Below, one piece after another: positions 15,314 through 24,408 of a stretch of DNA of 64,000 nt (the first letter of the stretch is position 1; each line of letters begins with the position of its first letter). The DNA comes from CAYVQZ01 sp964453435 (GTDB taxonomy: Bacteria; Abyssobacteria; SURF-5). The position numbers and the translations under genes are program-made. Under the pieces are notes generated by a model. That model had not been told where the DNA came from. It did not search any database and saw only the letters and a program-made list of their open reading frames with translations. The stretch covers positions 1 through 64,000 of the forward strand of contig CAYVQZ010000020.1 in NCBI GenBank assembly GCA_964453435.1. Direction: 5' to 3'.

Positions 15314-17641
15314 ATGGCAGAAGTGAAAACGGGCAAAAAAACGAGAAAGCAAAAGATTCGGAAAACCGGTTTTCCGCCGCCCCCGAAAGCTGAAATCGAA
15401 TTTACGGTGAATGCGCGTAAGGTACTGGAAAGACGGTACTTAAAGAAAGACTGCAATGGGAAGCCGCTGGAAAAGCCGGAAGAGATGTTTTGGCGGGTTG
15501 CCTGGACCGTCGCCTCGGCAGACAAAATATATGACAACTCAGTCGATGTGCTATCAACGGCCAAGGAATTTTACTATTTGATGACGAACAAGGAGTTTGT
15601 GCCCAATTCGCCGACGCTTATGAATGCCGGACGCGAGCTGGGGCAGCTCTCCGCATGTTTCGTGTTACCGGTTGAAGATTCGATGGAGAGCATTTTTGAA
15701 GCGGTCAAGAACACGGCTCTCATTCACAAGAGCGGTGGGGGAACCGGCTTTTCCTTCTCGCGAATCCGGCCGAAAAACGACACCGTTCTCTCGACAAAGG
15801 GGATTTCCAGCGGTCCGATTTCGTTCATGAAGGTGTTCGACATGGCGACGGAGACGATCAAGCAAGGCGGCACCCGGCGCGGCGCCAACATGGGAATCCT
15901 TCGCGTCGACCATCCCGACATTCTTGATTTCATTGTTGCCAAGGAAAGCGAGAGCCAGCTTAACAACTTCAACATATCGGTCGCACTGACGGAAAAATTC
16001 ATGAGGGCGCTCGAGACCGACGGCGAATACGATTTGGTGAATCCGCGCACGGACAAGGTGGTCAACCGGCTTAAGGCGCGGGAAGTGTTCGATATGATCG
16101 TGGAACACGCCTGGCTGAACGGGGACCCCGGCATTGTCTTCATTGACAGAACGAACGAGGCGAATCCGACGGCGATGATCGGAAACATCGAGAGCACGAA
16201 TCCGTGCGGCGAGCAGCCTCTGCTTCCGTATGAATCGTGCAACCTGGGTTCGATCAACCTGGCAAAGATGCTGGTGAAGCGCAACGATCATTGCGAAGTG
16301 GACTTTCCGCGTCTCGCGCGCACGGTGCGCACGGCTGTTCATTTTCTTGATAATGTGGTTGATATCAACAAGTATCCGTTGCCGAAAATCAAGGAGATGA
16401 CGCTTGGCAACCGGAAGGTGGGCCTGGGTGTTATGGGTTTCGCCGACATGCTCATCCGCATGCGGATTCCATACAACTCGGAACAGGCGGTTCGGGTAGC
16501 CGAAGAAGTCATGTCGTTCATCCAGGAGAAATCGCACGACGAATCCTCGAGGATTGCAGAGGCTCGCGGGTCGTTTCCGAATTATTCCAAGAGCATCTAT
16601 GCGAACTCCGGCCGGCCGCTGCGCAATGCGACGGTGACAACAATCGCACCCACCGGGACCATCAGCATCATTGCGGGGTGCACCAGCGGGGTGGAGCCGA
16701 TCTTCGCCATCGCTTTCACCCGCCATGTGCTCGATAACGACGAGTTAATCGAGGTCCATCCCATTTTCCGGGAGCTTGCGAAGGAACGCGGGTTTTTCTC
16801 ACCCCAGCTCATGAAGCAAATAGCCGATGCCGGGGGCATCGCGGACCTTCCGGAAGTGCCGTCGGACATCAAGGAAATATTCGTGACGGCGCACGACGTC
16901 GAACCCGAATGGCATGTTCGAATGCAGGGGGCGTTTCAGAAATACACCGATAATGCGGTCTCCAAGACCGTCAATTTTCCCAACAGCGCCACCCAGGAAG
17001 ACGTTGAACAGGTGTATCGGCTTGCGTATTCTCTTGGCTGCAAGGGGGTTACTATCTTTCGCGACGGCAGCCGCAGCGAGCAGGTGTGGACCAAGAGCAT
17101 CACGAAGAAAGGCGGCGCGCAAGCCGGTCAAGGAGCGTTCGTTCCGCGTCCGCGCCAGACCGTGACTCACGGCACAACCGAAAAGGTTCTCATCGGGTGC
17201 GGCAACCTGTATGTGACAGTGAACTCGGATGAAATCGGAATCTGCGAGGTGTTTACGAGCACGGGGAGGGCAGGCGGTTGCCCTTCTCAATCGGAGGCGA
17301 CAAGCAGGCTCGTGTCGCTGGCGCTGAGGTCCGGCATCAGCGTCGATGCGCTCATTGAGCAACTGAAGGGAATTCGGTGTCTTTCCACCGTCGCGGCCAA
17401 ACGAAGCATCGCCGAGATCCGCTGCCTCTCGTGTCCGGACGCTATCGGGCGCGCAATCGAAAAATACACGAAAATGCCGCAGCAGCAAGTGGTCGATGAA
17501 GCGAGCGACGAGGCCGACATGGAGATGAGCGTCGAGAAAACCCGGAAACTGGCAAAGGCCTGCCCGGATTGCGGAGCCCCGATCGAGCGAGAAGGAGGCT
17601 GTATCGTCTGCCGCGTTTGCGGTTTCTCGAAGTGCAGCTGA
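15314..17641 (+). CDS. nrdJ: Class II (B12-dependent) ribonucleotide reductase
   Basis: This 775-residue enzyme reduces ribonucleotides to deoxyribonucleotides with adenosylcobalamin and needs no oxygen. Signatures are the N-terminal FVPNSPTLMNAG, AVKNTALIHKSGGGTGFSFSR, the active-site NPCGEQPLLPYESCNLGS, the radical-domain APTGTIS, and a C-terminal zinc/redox tail (CPDCGAPIEREGGCIVCRVC). Its length fits the family. The ATG follows AAGGGGGATTAAAG. It is a single-gene unit with its own promoter and a terminator 30 bp after the stop. B12 dependence matches the corrinoid-rich metabolism of the window. Confidence 0.95.
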   Translation: MAEVKTGKKTRKQKIRKTGFPPPPKAEIEFTVNARKVLERRYLKKDCNGKPLEKPEEMFWRVAWTVASADKIYDNSVDVLSTAKEFYYLMTNKEFVPNSPTLMNAGRELGQLSACFVLPVEDSMESIFEAVKNTALIHKSGGGTGFSFSRIRPKNDTVLSTKGISSGPISFMKVFDMATETIKQGGTRRGANMGILRVDHPDILDFIVAKESESQLNNFNISVALTEKFMRALETDGEYDLVNPRTDKVVNRLKAREVFDMIVEHAWLNGDPGIVFIDRTNEANPTAMIGNIESTNPCGEQPLLPYESCNLGSINLAKMLVKRNDHCEVDFPRLARTVRTAVHFLDNVVDINKYPLPKIKEMTLGNRKVGLGVMGFADMLIRMRIPYNSEQAVRVAEEVMSFIQEKSHDESSRIAEARGSFPNYSKSIYANSGRPLRNATVTTIAPTGTISIIAGCTSGVEPIFAIAFTRHVLDNDELIEVHPIFRELAKERGFFSPQLMKQIADAGGIADLPEVPSDIKEIFVTAHDVEPEWHVRMQGAFQKYTDNAVSKTVNFPNSATQEDVEQVYRLAYSLGCKGVTIFRDGSRSEQVWTKSITKKGGAQAGQGAFVPRPRQTVTHGTTEKVLIGCGNLYVTVNSDEIGICEVFTSTGRAGGCPSQSEATSRLVSLALRSGISVDALIEQLKGIRCLSTVAAKRSIAEIRCLSCPDAIGRAIEKYTKMPQQQVVDEASDEADMEMSVEKTRKLAKACPDCGAPIEREGGCIVCRVCGFSKCS

Positions 17642-17671
17642 TTAAATGTTTCTCCGTCCCTTGAATTTCCC

Positions 17672-17708
17672 GGCCGTTCCGGTTGGAGGAGCGGCCTTTC
17701 TTGTTTTC
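17672..17708 (+). terminator. Rho-independent terminator after nrdJ
   Basis: GGCCGTTCC / GGAGCGGCC forms a 9-bp stem (one G-T pair) with a 7-nt loop and is followed by TTTCTTGTTTT. Confidence 0.85.
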
Positions 17709-17895
17709 TTTTCTGAATCATGAGCTTTCGGCGAGGAAACCGCTTCGCCCGTTTAATTGAATATGCATGAACGCTTTGCAGGGGGAACCGGGAAGTAAAT
17801 CGCGCTCGGATGACTTTCTCCCCCTCCTTGTTTGGTTGCGGGTGACTCGTTCGAGACGTTGTTCTATATCGAAGTTGGGGCGGGTTGATTGCCGG

Positions 17896-18525
17896 TCAGG
17901 GAAATTGGACGGCGGGTTCCTCTGTTTCGGACACTCCGATACGAGCCACTGTTGGACCGCTGGATGAATGCGCCACAAACTCGACGCTCTCGGCGAGTTG
18001 TCTTTCGAGGTCGGGAACGGTTCCGGTCCAAACGCTGTATATCTTTCCCTGGCGGTCAATAAGATAGACCGTGGGGATTGCGTATGCTCGATACGAAGCG
18101 AACACATCCGATCTTCTGTCGCGGAGCACCGGCAGCGAGGTGTTCACCATATCGAGAACACTCTTCATCTTCCGCTGGTCTCGATCTCCGTTAATGGTCA
18201 GGACAACGAGCCTTTTGTCGGCAAACTTCTGCGCCACTTTCTCGAGCACGGGAAACTCCCGCAGGCAAGGCCTTCATCCCGAACCCCAGAACATCAGAAC
18301 TATCGGCCGTCCGCTGAATTGTTCGAGCGCGACAACTCCCCCACTGAGATTTTTGAGTTCAAACGCCGGCGCGACCGCGCCCGCCGCAAGAGGCGCCACC
18401 CTCTCGGAAGGAAAGATTCTTCCCATTTTCAGCGCGGTTCCGGCAGCGGCAGACAGGATGGCGGCCCCGGACAGCACAAGCAGCAAAACGCCGGCGAGTC
18501 GCTCCTTTGATGATTTCTGTGGCAT
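17896..18525 (-). CDS. TlpA/thioredoxin-like protein with predicted selenocysteine (in-frame UGA)
   Basis: Two open stretches in the same frame (18525-18277 and 18273-17896) are separated only by a TGA at 18276-18274. Read through, they give a 209-residue membrane-anchored thioredoxin fold: one N-terminal helix (LAGVLLLVLSGAAILSAAAG), FELKNLSGGVVALEQFSGRP, IVLMFWGSG, then U-R-P-C (U84, C87), followed by LREFPVLEKVAQKF, YAIPTVYLIDRQGKI. The UGA sits exactly at the first Cys of the CxxC motif, the classic place for Sec. A hairpin lies 13 nt downstream. It should act as a thiol-disulfide or peroxide-reducing protein outside the membrane. The ATG follows AAAGGGA, 14 bp after the YIP1 gene. Confidence 0.85.
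18249..18261 (-). promoter_or_regulatory. Candidate bacterial SECIS hairpin in the TlpA-like gene
   Basis: Read on the minus strand, CGGGA-GTT-TCCCG forms a 5-bp stem with a tight loop, starting 13 nt after the UGA. Bacterial SECIS elements lie in the coding sequence directly after the UGA, with a small apical loop. I judged the fold by eye only. Confidence 0.55.
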
Positions 18526-18539
18526 CGAATTCCCTTTGC

Positions 18540-19313
18540 TCAGGAAAACGGAAACACCGTTTCCGCCAGCGCATTTCGCATGACGGCCAGGATCGAGAGC
18601 GTCCCTATGCAGATTGCCCAGTAAATTGCGGTTGCGAGAATCGCCTTTTTTCTGGGAATCTCGAACATCGATTCAAGCAGTATCACAATAAGCGCAAACG
18701 ACCACAGGTGAAACAGCTCGAGCCGCGCGAAAAGAGGGCGCGCGTACACCGGCAGGTCCAACGAGTTCATCACTCCCAGGACTCCTGTCGGCAAATCCGA
18801 CCCGCTCATGCTCATGTCGCCGCTGGCAACCATTACGAGTTCGCGAACGATAGCGCGCGCGAGGCGCGGAACGAACTCGGCGTACGCCAGGCCAGAGGTC
18901 AGAGGAAGGAACACTGTGTTCACTCCGAGCGCCTGCGCCGAGAAATGAAGCGCGAACACCATTGCGAGAAATACGATCGACACCGCAACCATGCCGACCA
19001 GCAACCCGAAGCCGCCGAAAAAAATCGCGGCCACGGCCGGAACATAGGCGGGCGGCGACTCGACGCCGGCCTCCGCCATGGCGGGGACGAATGACCTGCT
19101 CATGATGACCGTCCATCTGACCACAAAACTCGCCAGAATCCAGAGAACCACGATGAGCGCCGGGTAGAAAAACCGAGGATTCTGGCGGAGATATTTGAAT
19201 GTGCGGACCGGGGAAACGATCACACCGCCCAGGCATTCGATTCGCGAGAGTTTCGGCTCGAAAGAGTCCGGAGCTACTTTGGTGTCCGGTGAAAAGTGGC
19301 TGGAGGATTCCAT
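18540..19313 (-). CDS. YIP1-family integral membrane protein
   Basis: This 257-residue protein has a soluble N-terminus, the segment VIVSPVRTFKYLRQNPRFFYP typical of bacterial YIP1-like proteins, and five hydrophobic segments (about 46-66, 90-115, 117-140, 208-225, 232-250). The molecular function of these proteins is not established. It is cotranscribed with the Sec-containing thioredoxin, which starts 14 bp after its stop. An ATG at 19313 is used. Between it and the nearby MITE there is only about 55 bp. Confidence 0.7.
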   Translation of the reverse strand: MESSSHFSPDTKVAPDSFEPKLSRIECLGGVIVSPVRTFKYLRQNPRFFYPALIVVLWILASFVVRWTVIMSRSFVPAMAEAGVESPPAYVPAVAAIFFGGFGLLVGMVAVSIVFLAMVFALHFSAQALGVNTVFLPLTSGLAYAEFVPRLARAIVRELVMVASGDMSMSGSDLPTGVLGVMNSLDLPVYARPLFARLELFHLWSFALIVILLESMFEIPRKKAILATAIYWAICIGTLSILAVMRNALAETVFPFS

Positions 19314-19368
19314 TATTCCCGCCCCATGCGGCCTGCGATAACCATTTCAACCATTTCGTATTAATAAT

Positions 19369-19645
19369 CACTCTTGTCCAAAATAACGTTTTGTCCTGGA
19401 CAGCATTTTGAGGTTTAAATCACTTGAAAGATTCAGCCCAAGCCAATGGACTGTTCGAAACCCCTCATTTTACGCAACTGGGGGCCTCTCAGCCATCAAA
19501 TAACCGCCGATATCAGGTCTTGCGTGTCTTGGACAGCATTCTAAAGGCTAAAAGGAACCTCTTTTTCGAAGACTCAAAAATGCTCGATAAGATCAGGTTT
19601 TTTTCTTGTCCAAGACCCATTTTCAGATTATTTTGGACAGCAGTG
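19369..19645. mobile_element. 277-bp MITE, copy 1
   Basis: The element starts CACTCTTGTCCAAAATAA and ends with the inverse of CACTGCTGTCCAAAATAA. It is flanked on both sides by the 9-bp direct repeat ATTAATAAT (19360-19368 and 19646-19654). It has no transposase. Copy 2 at 57062-57338 has the same length and differs at about four positions. Inside are several GGACAGCATT subrepeats. Confidence 0.93.
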
Positions 19646-19654
19646 ATTAATAAT

Positions 19655-20040
19655 TAACAAAAAAGCGAGCATTTGTCAAACGAGCGGCGGAGATAAAAGA
19701 GAACATGCGGCAAGGAGACAAAAGATGTGTGTCTGGACGTATCGCCTCACAACATCTTGCTATCATCAAGATTACGAATGGCGTGGCGCAAGAAATCGCG
19801 ACAAGGGCCGGGCGTTTTCACGAATAGTTGCACAGTTCGTCACGCTCTGTGAGTCGCGGAAGGGATTTGGCGACAGGATTTGCTCGGGAGTGCGGAAAGG
19901 GAATGACGCCGGGAGCTTTTCTATTTGTCCCACGCTGCAAGGTCAACTCCGGAAACACGGAACCGAGAAATTCCCGTAGCCGGAATCGAGTTGTTCGCTT
20001 GGAGAATAGTGAGTCTGCGGACAGACGAAAAACGAAAGAT
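19655..20040. other. Spacer after the MITE
   Basis: No gene with a recognised product or a good start is visible between the MITE and ndk. Overlapping short frames at 19725-20097 on the plus strand look random. Confidence 0.4.
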
Positions 20041-20454
20041 TCACAGCTCGGGGAAGAAATAGCCTACCTCGAACTTCGCGGTTTCGGAAGCGTCTGAGCC
20101 GTGCACGATGTTATTCTGAATGTTGTCGCCCCAGAGAGCCCGGATTGTGCCGGGCGCCGCATCCTTGGGGTTGGTGGCGCCGTTGATTTCCCGAACCTTT
20201 TCGATGGCGTTCTCGCCGCTCCACGCCATGACGACGGAGGGGCCGGACGTCATGAACTCGATGAGTTCGCCGAAGAATCGGCGCTCTTTATGAACGGCAT
20301 AGAAGCCTTCGGCCTTTTCGCGGGTCATAACAAGGCGCCGGATTGCCTCGAGGCTCAATCCCGCTTCCTCGTATCGGGCGATGACTTTGCCGACGAGCCG
20401 TTTTTTGAAGCCGTCGGGTTTCACGATTGTCAGGGTGGTTTCGATATTGCTCAT
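20041..20454 (-). CDS. ndk: Nucleoside diphosphate kinase
   Basis: This 137-residue enzyme moves the gamma phosphate between nucleoside di- and triphosphates. It has LTIVKPDGFKKRLVG, the Arg/Thr nucleotide-binding set, and the active-site His118 in NNIVHGSDA. The start MSNIETT at 20454 gives the family length. The longer open frame upstream (to 20568) is Arg-rich and not conserved. It follows acsE on the same strand after a 150-bp gap and may be transcribed with it. Confidence 0.95.
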   Translation of the reverse strand: MSNIETTLTIVKPDGFKKRLVGKVIARYEEAGLSLEAIRRLVMTREKAEGFYAVHKERRFFGELIEFMTSGPSVVMAWSGENAIEKVREINGATNPKDAAPGTIRALWGDNIQNNIVHGSDASETAKFEVGYFFPEL

Positions 20455-20607
20455 TTCCGAACGGGCACCTCTCGATTTTCGTTTCCCGCGCTCACCGGGC
20501 TTGACGGAATCGTTGCGCCGGGGCTTTCTTCGAGAAAAATCGATGCGTGGCGAGTCGGGGCCCGCCACGCATTCTCGGGTATCTTCGCGTTGGTGGTCGC
20601 GTTTTCT

Positions 20608-21414
20608 TTATTTCTGAACGTGATCGTGGCTTGCGTGATATGCCTTGATGTACGAATCGCTGTAAATGGCCTTGTTCATCAGGAGCTCAGCCGTGATGAA
20701 GGCGGCCTTCATCTCCTCGTCGGCGGCGTCCATGATGGCGGCGTCCAAACCGTTCATGATGCCCATGACCAGCCAGGTTCGCGTGAGGAGTTCTCGTTCT
20801 TTCGCTCCCTGTCCCAGGTTGCTCAGTCCGACCACGATGTGAGGCGGAGGGCTGCTCAACATCGTAAACTGCTTGATAGCCTCCAGCACGATGGGGGCCT
20901 GCTCCTGGGCGACATTCGCCGGCATTACGATCGGGTCGATGTAAAGCCGGTCCATATCCATGCCGTGCTCCATGGCCTTCGCCGCAATGAGCGCGGCTGT
21001 TTCGACTCGGCCGTTAACGTCCTTCGGGATTCCCCGCTCGTTGATGCACAGTCCGATGATCGACGCGTTGTGCTCGTTCGCCAGCGGGAAATACTTGTCG
21101 AGTTTCTCTTCCTCGCCCTTCGTGGAGTTCATGAGAGCGGGGTTCTTGCAGACTTCGAGCGCGGCCTTCATGACCTCGAATCTCGGGGTGTCAATGCTGA
21201 GCGTAATATCGGTCACTTCCTGCACCGTCTCGACAAGCCAGACCATTGTTTCAAGGGGTTTATCGGATGCCGGGCCGACATTGATGTCGAGAGCGTTCGC
21301 CCCTGCCTTCACCTGGTCGAGGGCCACCTTCTGGATAATCGACTTGTCCTTGGTCTGGATGCCTTTTCGGACATCCATGAACATGCCGTTCAGTCTCTCA
21401 CCGATTACGTACAT
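20608..21414 (-). CDS. acsE: Methyl-THF:corrinoid iron-sulfur protein methyltransferase
   Basis: This 268-residue DHPS-like TIM barrel moves the methyl group of methyl-THF to cobalt of the AcsCD protein, linking the methyl and carbonyl branches. Signatures are MYVIGERLNGMF, AGANALDINVGP (pterin-binding Asp/Asn), DITLSIDTPR, LYIDPIVMPANV and VGLSNLGQG. The ATG follows AAGGAGGAGAGA. It is the last acs gene of the operon, 69 bp after acsD. Confidence 0.95.
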   Translation of the reverse strand: MYVIGERLNGMFMDVRKGIQTKDKSIIQKVALDQVKAGANALDINVGPASDKPLETMVWLVETVQEVTDITLSIDTPRFEVMKAALEVCKNPALMNSTKGEEEKLDKYFPLANEHNASIIGLCINERGIPKDVNGRVETAALIAAKAMEHGMDMDRLYIDPIVMPANVAQEQAPIVLEAIKQFTMLSSPPPHIVVGLSNLGQGAKERELLTRTWLVMGIMNGLDAAIMDAADEEMKAAFITAELLMNKAIYSDSYIKAYHASHDHVQK

Positions 21415-21483
21415 TCTCTCCTCCTTGCATACTCTCCGCAGTCTCGAACGATGAGGCTGCCATTGTCCATTTGCCCGAAAAGG

Positions 21484-22440
21484 CTACGCGGCGGTGAATT
21501 CTTTCAATAATGCCTTGAAACTCTTGAGGGCGTCGGGATGACGCATGATCATGATTTCCGCCCCCGCCTGGAACAGCGCTGCGGCGCAGGTCGCCTCCCA
21601 CAGGGGGCCTCTTTTGCTCAGGTCGCCCCAGGCGGCGAACTCTTCGCCCGAACCCTTTGCTTCTTTCACGCGCCAGCTTTCCGCGCCCACCGTGCAAATG
21701 ACGGGCTGCGCCAGCATTCTGTCTCCCGAGAGGCCGGCGGTCCGTCCGCGTTCCATGATGGAGTAGCTGTACTCCATTCCGTAGCCGAGCGCGCCGGTGG
21801 CCGGGAAAATCACGATGTCCTCGAGCTTGAAACCCATTTCCGATATCAGGATATTCACCTGTTTCGCAATGTTAATATCGAGAGGCGATTCCCCGATTAT
21901 CTTGTGGCCGTCGGCGAGGCAGGACGCAGTGAGCGTTTTGTAGTTCTTCTCGACCGCGGTCCCGAGCAGACAGTTCTCACCCTTCGCCGCTTCGCTGACT
22001 TTCGGCATCACGTCGTTATCCTTATCGAAGTCGCCGCATCCCCAGATTATAAGGGGCACGCCGACCGCTTTGAGCACATCCTTCACAACCCCGGCGGCCT
22101 CGTCGGCGGAGCGATTGCCGAAATCGGGATGCGTTCCGCGCAGCGTGACGCAAATCATTTCGGCCCCGTATTCGACGGCGCGCTTCGCCCATTTGGCCGG
22201 GTCGTTCCACACGTCGCCATACGCATCGACGAGCGGTTTGGGCCAATCCTCCGGCTTGATATCCCACATATCGACCGCGACAGCCGGCGGATTCGGCCAC
22301 GACCCTTCGAAGTTCAAGTAGGGCAACGTGTTGCTTCCGCCGACGGTGACCGTCTTCTCGCGCGTCCCGCCTTGGTCCTTGGTAGCGCCGATGGTGACGG
22401 TGTTCACCCTCGAAGTCCACTTTTCAGCGATATTTTCCAT
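21484..22440 (-). CDS. acsD: Corrinoid iron-sulfur protein, small subunit
   Basis: The 318-residue delta subunit (VTVGGSNTLPYLNFEGSWPN, AVDMWDIKPEDWPKPL, RGTHPDFGNRS, ALGYGMEYSYSIMERGR) pairs with AcsC to carry the methyl-corrinoid that donates CH3 to acetyl-CoA synthase. The ATG follows GGAGGTCGACCTT. It sits between acsV and acsE, the usual acetogen order. Confidence 0.96.
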   Translation of the reverse strand: MENIAEKWTSRVNTVTIGATKDQGGTREKTVTVGGSNTLPYLNFEGSWPNPPAVAVDMWDIKPEDWPKPLVDAYGDVWNDPAKWAKRAVEYGAEMICVTLRGTHPDFGNRSADEAAGVVKDVLKAVGVPLIIWGCGDFDKDNDVMPKVSEAAKGENCLLGTAVEKNYKTLTASCLADGHKIIGESPLDINIAKQVNILISEMGFKLEDIVIFPATGALGYGMEYSYSIMERGRTAGLSGDRMLAQPVICTVGAESWRVKEAKGSGEEFAAWGDLSKRGPLWEATCAAALFQAGAEIMIMRHPDALKSFKALLKEFTAA

Positions 22441-22496
22441 AAGGTCGACCTCCGTTTCTCAATTACTCGAAACACAAAAATCTTTGGATTCCATGT

Positions 22497-24404
22497 TCAT
22501 TTTACCGATGGAAACAACTCTACATCCGTATGTGGCAAAAACAGGGCGGAACTGTATTCGTCCATGAACTGGAGGTTGGTGCTCAAATCGATGTACGTCA
22601 TTTTCTGCGCGATGCTCTCCACCGTGGCAAAGGCCTCCTGCGAGAGAATCGCGAGCTTGGCGCCGCTCAGAGAGCTGTTGCCGATGAACTTGACTTTTTC
22701 CAGCGGTATGTCGGGCAGAAGCCCGATGGCGACGGCGCCCTGAAGGTCGAGGTAGTTGCCGAAGCCGCCGGCAATAAACACGCGCTGCAAGTCCTTGAAC
22801 GAAAGACCGATACTCTTGATGAGGACGGAAGCGCCGGCGTATATGGCGGCCTTCGACCGCACCAGGTTGTTGATGTCGGCCTGGTTAACAACGATGTCGC
22901 GGCCGATGGCGGTCTGGTCAGCGTAAGCAAGCACAAACTCGACGCCGTCGTCGGACGAGGTTCGCAACCTGCTGCAGTAGCCGGGCTCCGAGAACTTTGC
23001 CGTCCTGTCGACGACCCCTTCCCGGCGCAGTTCCGAAATCAGGTCGATCAGGCCGGACCCGCAGATTCCGCGAGGTTTCTCGTTCGCGATCACCACTGTC
23101 TCGACGACTTCGCCGCCCTCGAGGATTTTCACCTTCTCGACCGCGCCGTGCGTGGCCCGCATGCCGAACTTCACCTCGCCGCCCTCGAACGCCGGCCCTG
23201 CCGAAGCCGAGCAGCACACCAGCCAGTCGCTGTTTCCGATGACGATTTCCCCGTTCGTGCCGACATCGATAAGCATCGAGAGCTCCGGCGAATGATATAT
23301 CTCCGAAGCGAGCACGCCGGCGACGATATCGCCGCCGACATAACTGCTGACCCCCGGCACCGAATACAGAAGCCCTCTGGGATTGATCTGAATGCCGACC
23401 TCGATCGCGCGAGCTGGCGCAATATGCGTGGCCGCCGGGATGTACGGCTCCCGCCTGATGTTCGACGAATCGAGGTCAAGCAAAAAATGCATCATCGTGG
23501 TGTTGCCCGCGCAGAGCACGCACGTGACGTCCTGGATGCCCACGTCCGCGGCGGTGATGGTGTTATTGATGAGCATATTTATGTTGCCCACAATCGCCTC
23601 ATGAAGCCGCTCGCGGCCCCCTACTTCTTCCTTGGCGTAAATAAGCCTGCTGATGACATCTTCTCCGAACGTGATCTGCGAGTTGTACGTCGCATCGGTC
23701 GCGAGTATCTTCGACGAATTAAGGTCAATCAGGTGCGCGACCACGGTGGTCGTTCCGACGTCTACGGCCACGCCATAGTTTCTGTCGGATGTATCGCCTT
23801 CCTCAATCTCAATGACCTCGACGGTGCCGCCCCGCTGGCCAAGCGTGCACGTGACCTTCCAGTCGCCGCGCCGCAATATCTGCGGCAGCCGGCGAATATT
23901 CTTCAGGCCGGTCTGCATGATCGGCGCGTCGACATGCCCCCGTATGGAGCGGAACAGCCGGCTCAAGTCCGAGAGATTGTCCTCCAGCGAGGGGAGCGAA
24001 ATTTCCAGATAGATTTTCTTAGCCAGGGGCGAGTGTTCGAACTCGTATTTCGCGAGATCGACCCGGGCGAGGCCGCTGAATCGTTGCGCGTCCTCATCCA
24101 CAACGATTTGCTTGCCTTCCATCCGCGATTCAACCGGAATCTCGACGACCACATCGCTGCGCGGATGGCTGGCGCATGCGAGGATGTATCCGTCGCGCAC
24201 TTCCTCGCGCGACAGCAGCATGTGCTGTTCTTCGAAAACCTCGCCCTCTTTCAAAACAAGACGACATCTGCCGCAGATCATGTCGCCGCCGCACAGGGAA
24301 TACACATACACTCCTGCGCGTTGAGCGGCGTCCAGGATCGTGTCTTCGGAAGTGGCGATTGCCACCTTCCCGTCGGGCAAGAATGTGATCTTGTATTGGG
24401 CCAC
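22497..24404 (-). CDS. acsV: Reductive activator of the corrinoid protein (RACo/AcsV, ASKHA fold)
   Basis: This 635-residue protein has an N-terminal plant-type [2Fe-2S] domain with Cys38, Cys44, Cys47 and Cys77 (LCGGDMICGRC, ILACASH), then a linker and a large ASKHA ATPase domain (YGVAVDVGTTTVVAHLID, MLIDVGTNGEIVIGNSDW, GICGSGLIDLISE, FIAGGFGNYLDLQ). It uses ATP to reduce inactive Co(II) CFeSP to Co(I). The start is GTG at 24404, 4 bp after the acsC stop, which suggests translational coupling. A 667-residue open frame on the other strand is only its shadow. Confidence 0.93.
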   Translation of the reverse strand: MAQYKITFLPDGKVAIATSEDTILDAAQRAGVYVYSLCGGDMICGRCRLVLKEGEVFEEQHMLLSREEVRDGYILACASHPRSDVVVEIPVESRMEGKQIVVDEDAQRFSGLARVDLAKYEFEHSPLAKKIYLEISLPSLEDNLSDLSRLFRSIRGHVDAPIMQTGLKNIRRLPQILRRGDWKVTCTLGQRGGTVEVIEIEEGDTSDRNYGVAVDVGTTTVVAHLIDLNSSKILATDATYNSQITFGEDVISRLIYAKEEVGGRERLHEAIVGNINMLINNTITAADVGIQDVTCVLCAGNTTMMHFLLDLDSSNIRREPYIPAATHIAPARAIEVGIQINPRGLLYSVPGVSSYVGGDIVAGVLASEIYHSPELSMLIDVGTNGEIVIGNSDWLVCCSASAGPAFEGGEVKFGMRATHGAVEKVKILEGGEVVETVVIANEKPRGICGSGLIDLISELRREGVVDRTAKFSEPGYCSRLRTSSDDGVEFVLAYADQTAIGRDIVVNQADINNLVRSKAAIYAGASVLIKSIGLSFKDLQRVFIAGGFGNYLDLQGAVAIGLLPDIPLEKVKFIGNSSLSGAKLAILSQEAFATVESIAQKMTYIDLSTNLQFMDEYSSALFLPHTDVELFPSVK

Positions 24405-24408
24405 GGAC

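Noticed and set aside
18274..18276. TGA in the TlpA-like gene as an ordinary nonsense mutation or frameshift
   Set aside because: The frame is unchanged on both sides, the site is the catalytic position of the redox motif, and a second gene in the window shows the same arrangement.
19424..19657. Open frame inside MITE copy 1 (and its twin at 57117-57467)
   Set aside because: It consists of MITE sequence, runs into unrelated flanks in each copy and has no start context.
20101..21510. A 469-codon open frame opposite ndk and acsE
   Set aside because: It spans two confident genes and the gap between them, and carries no family signature.
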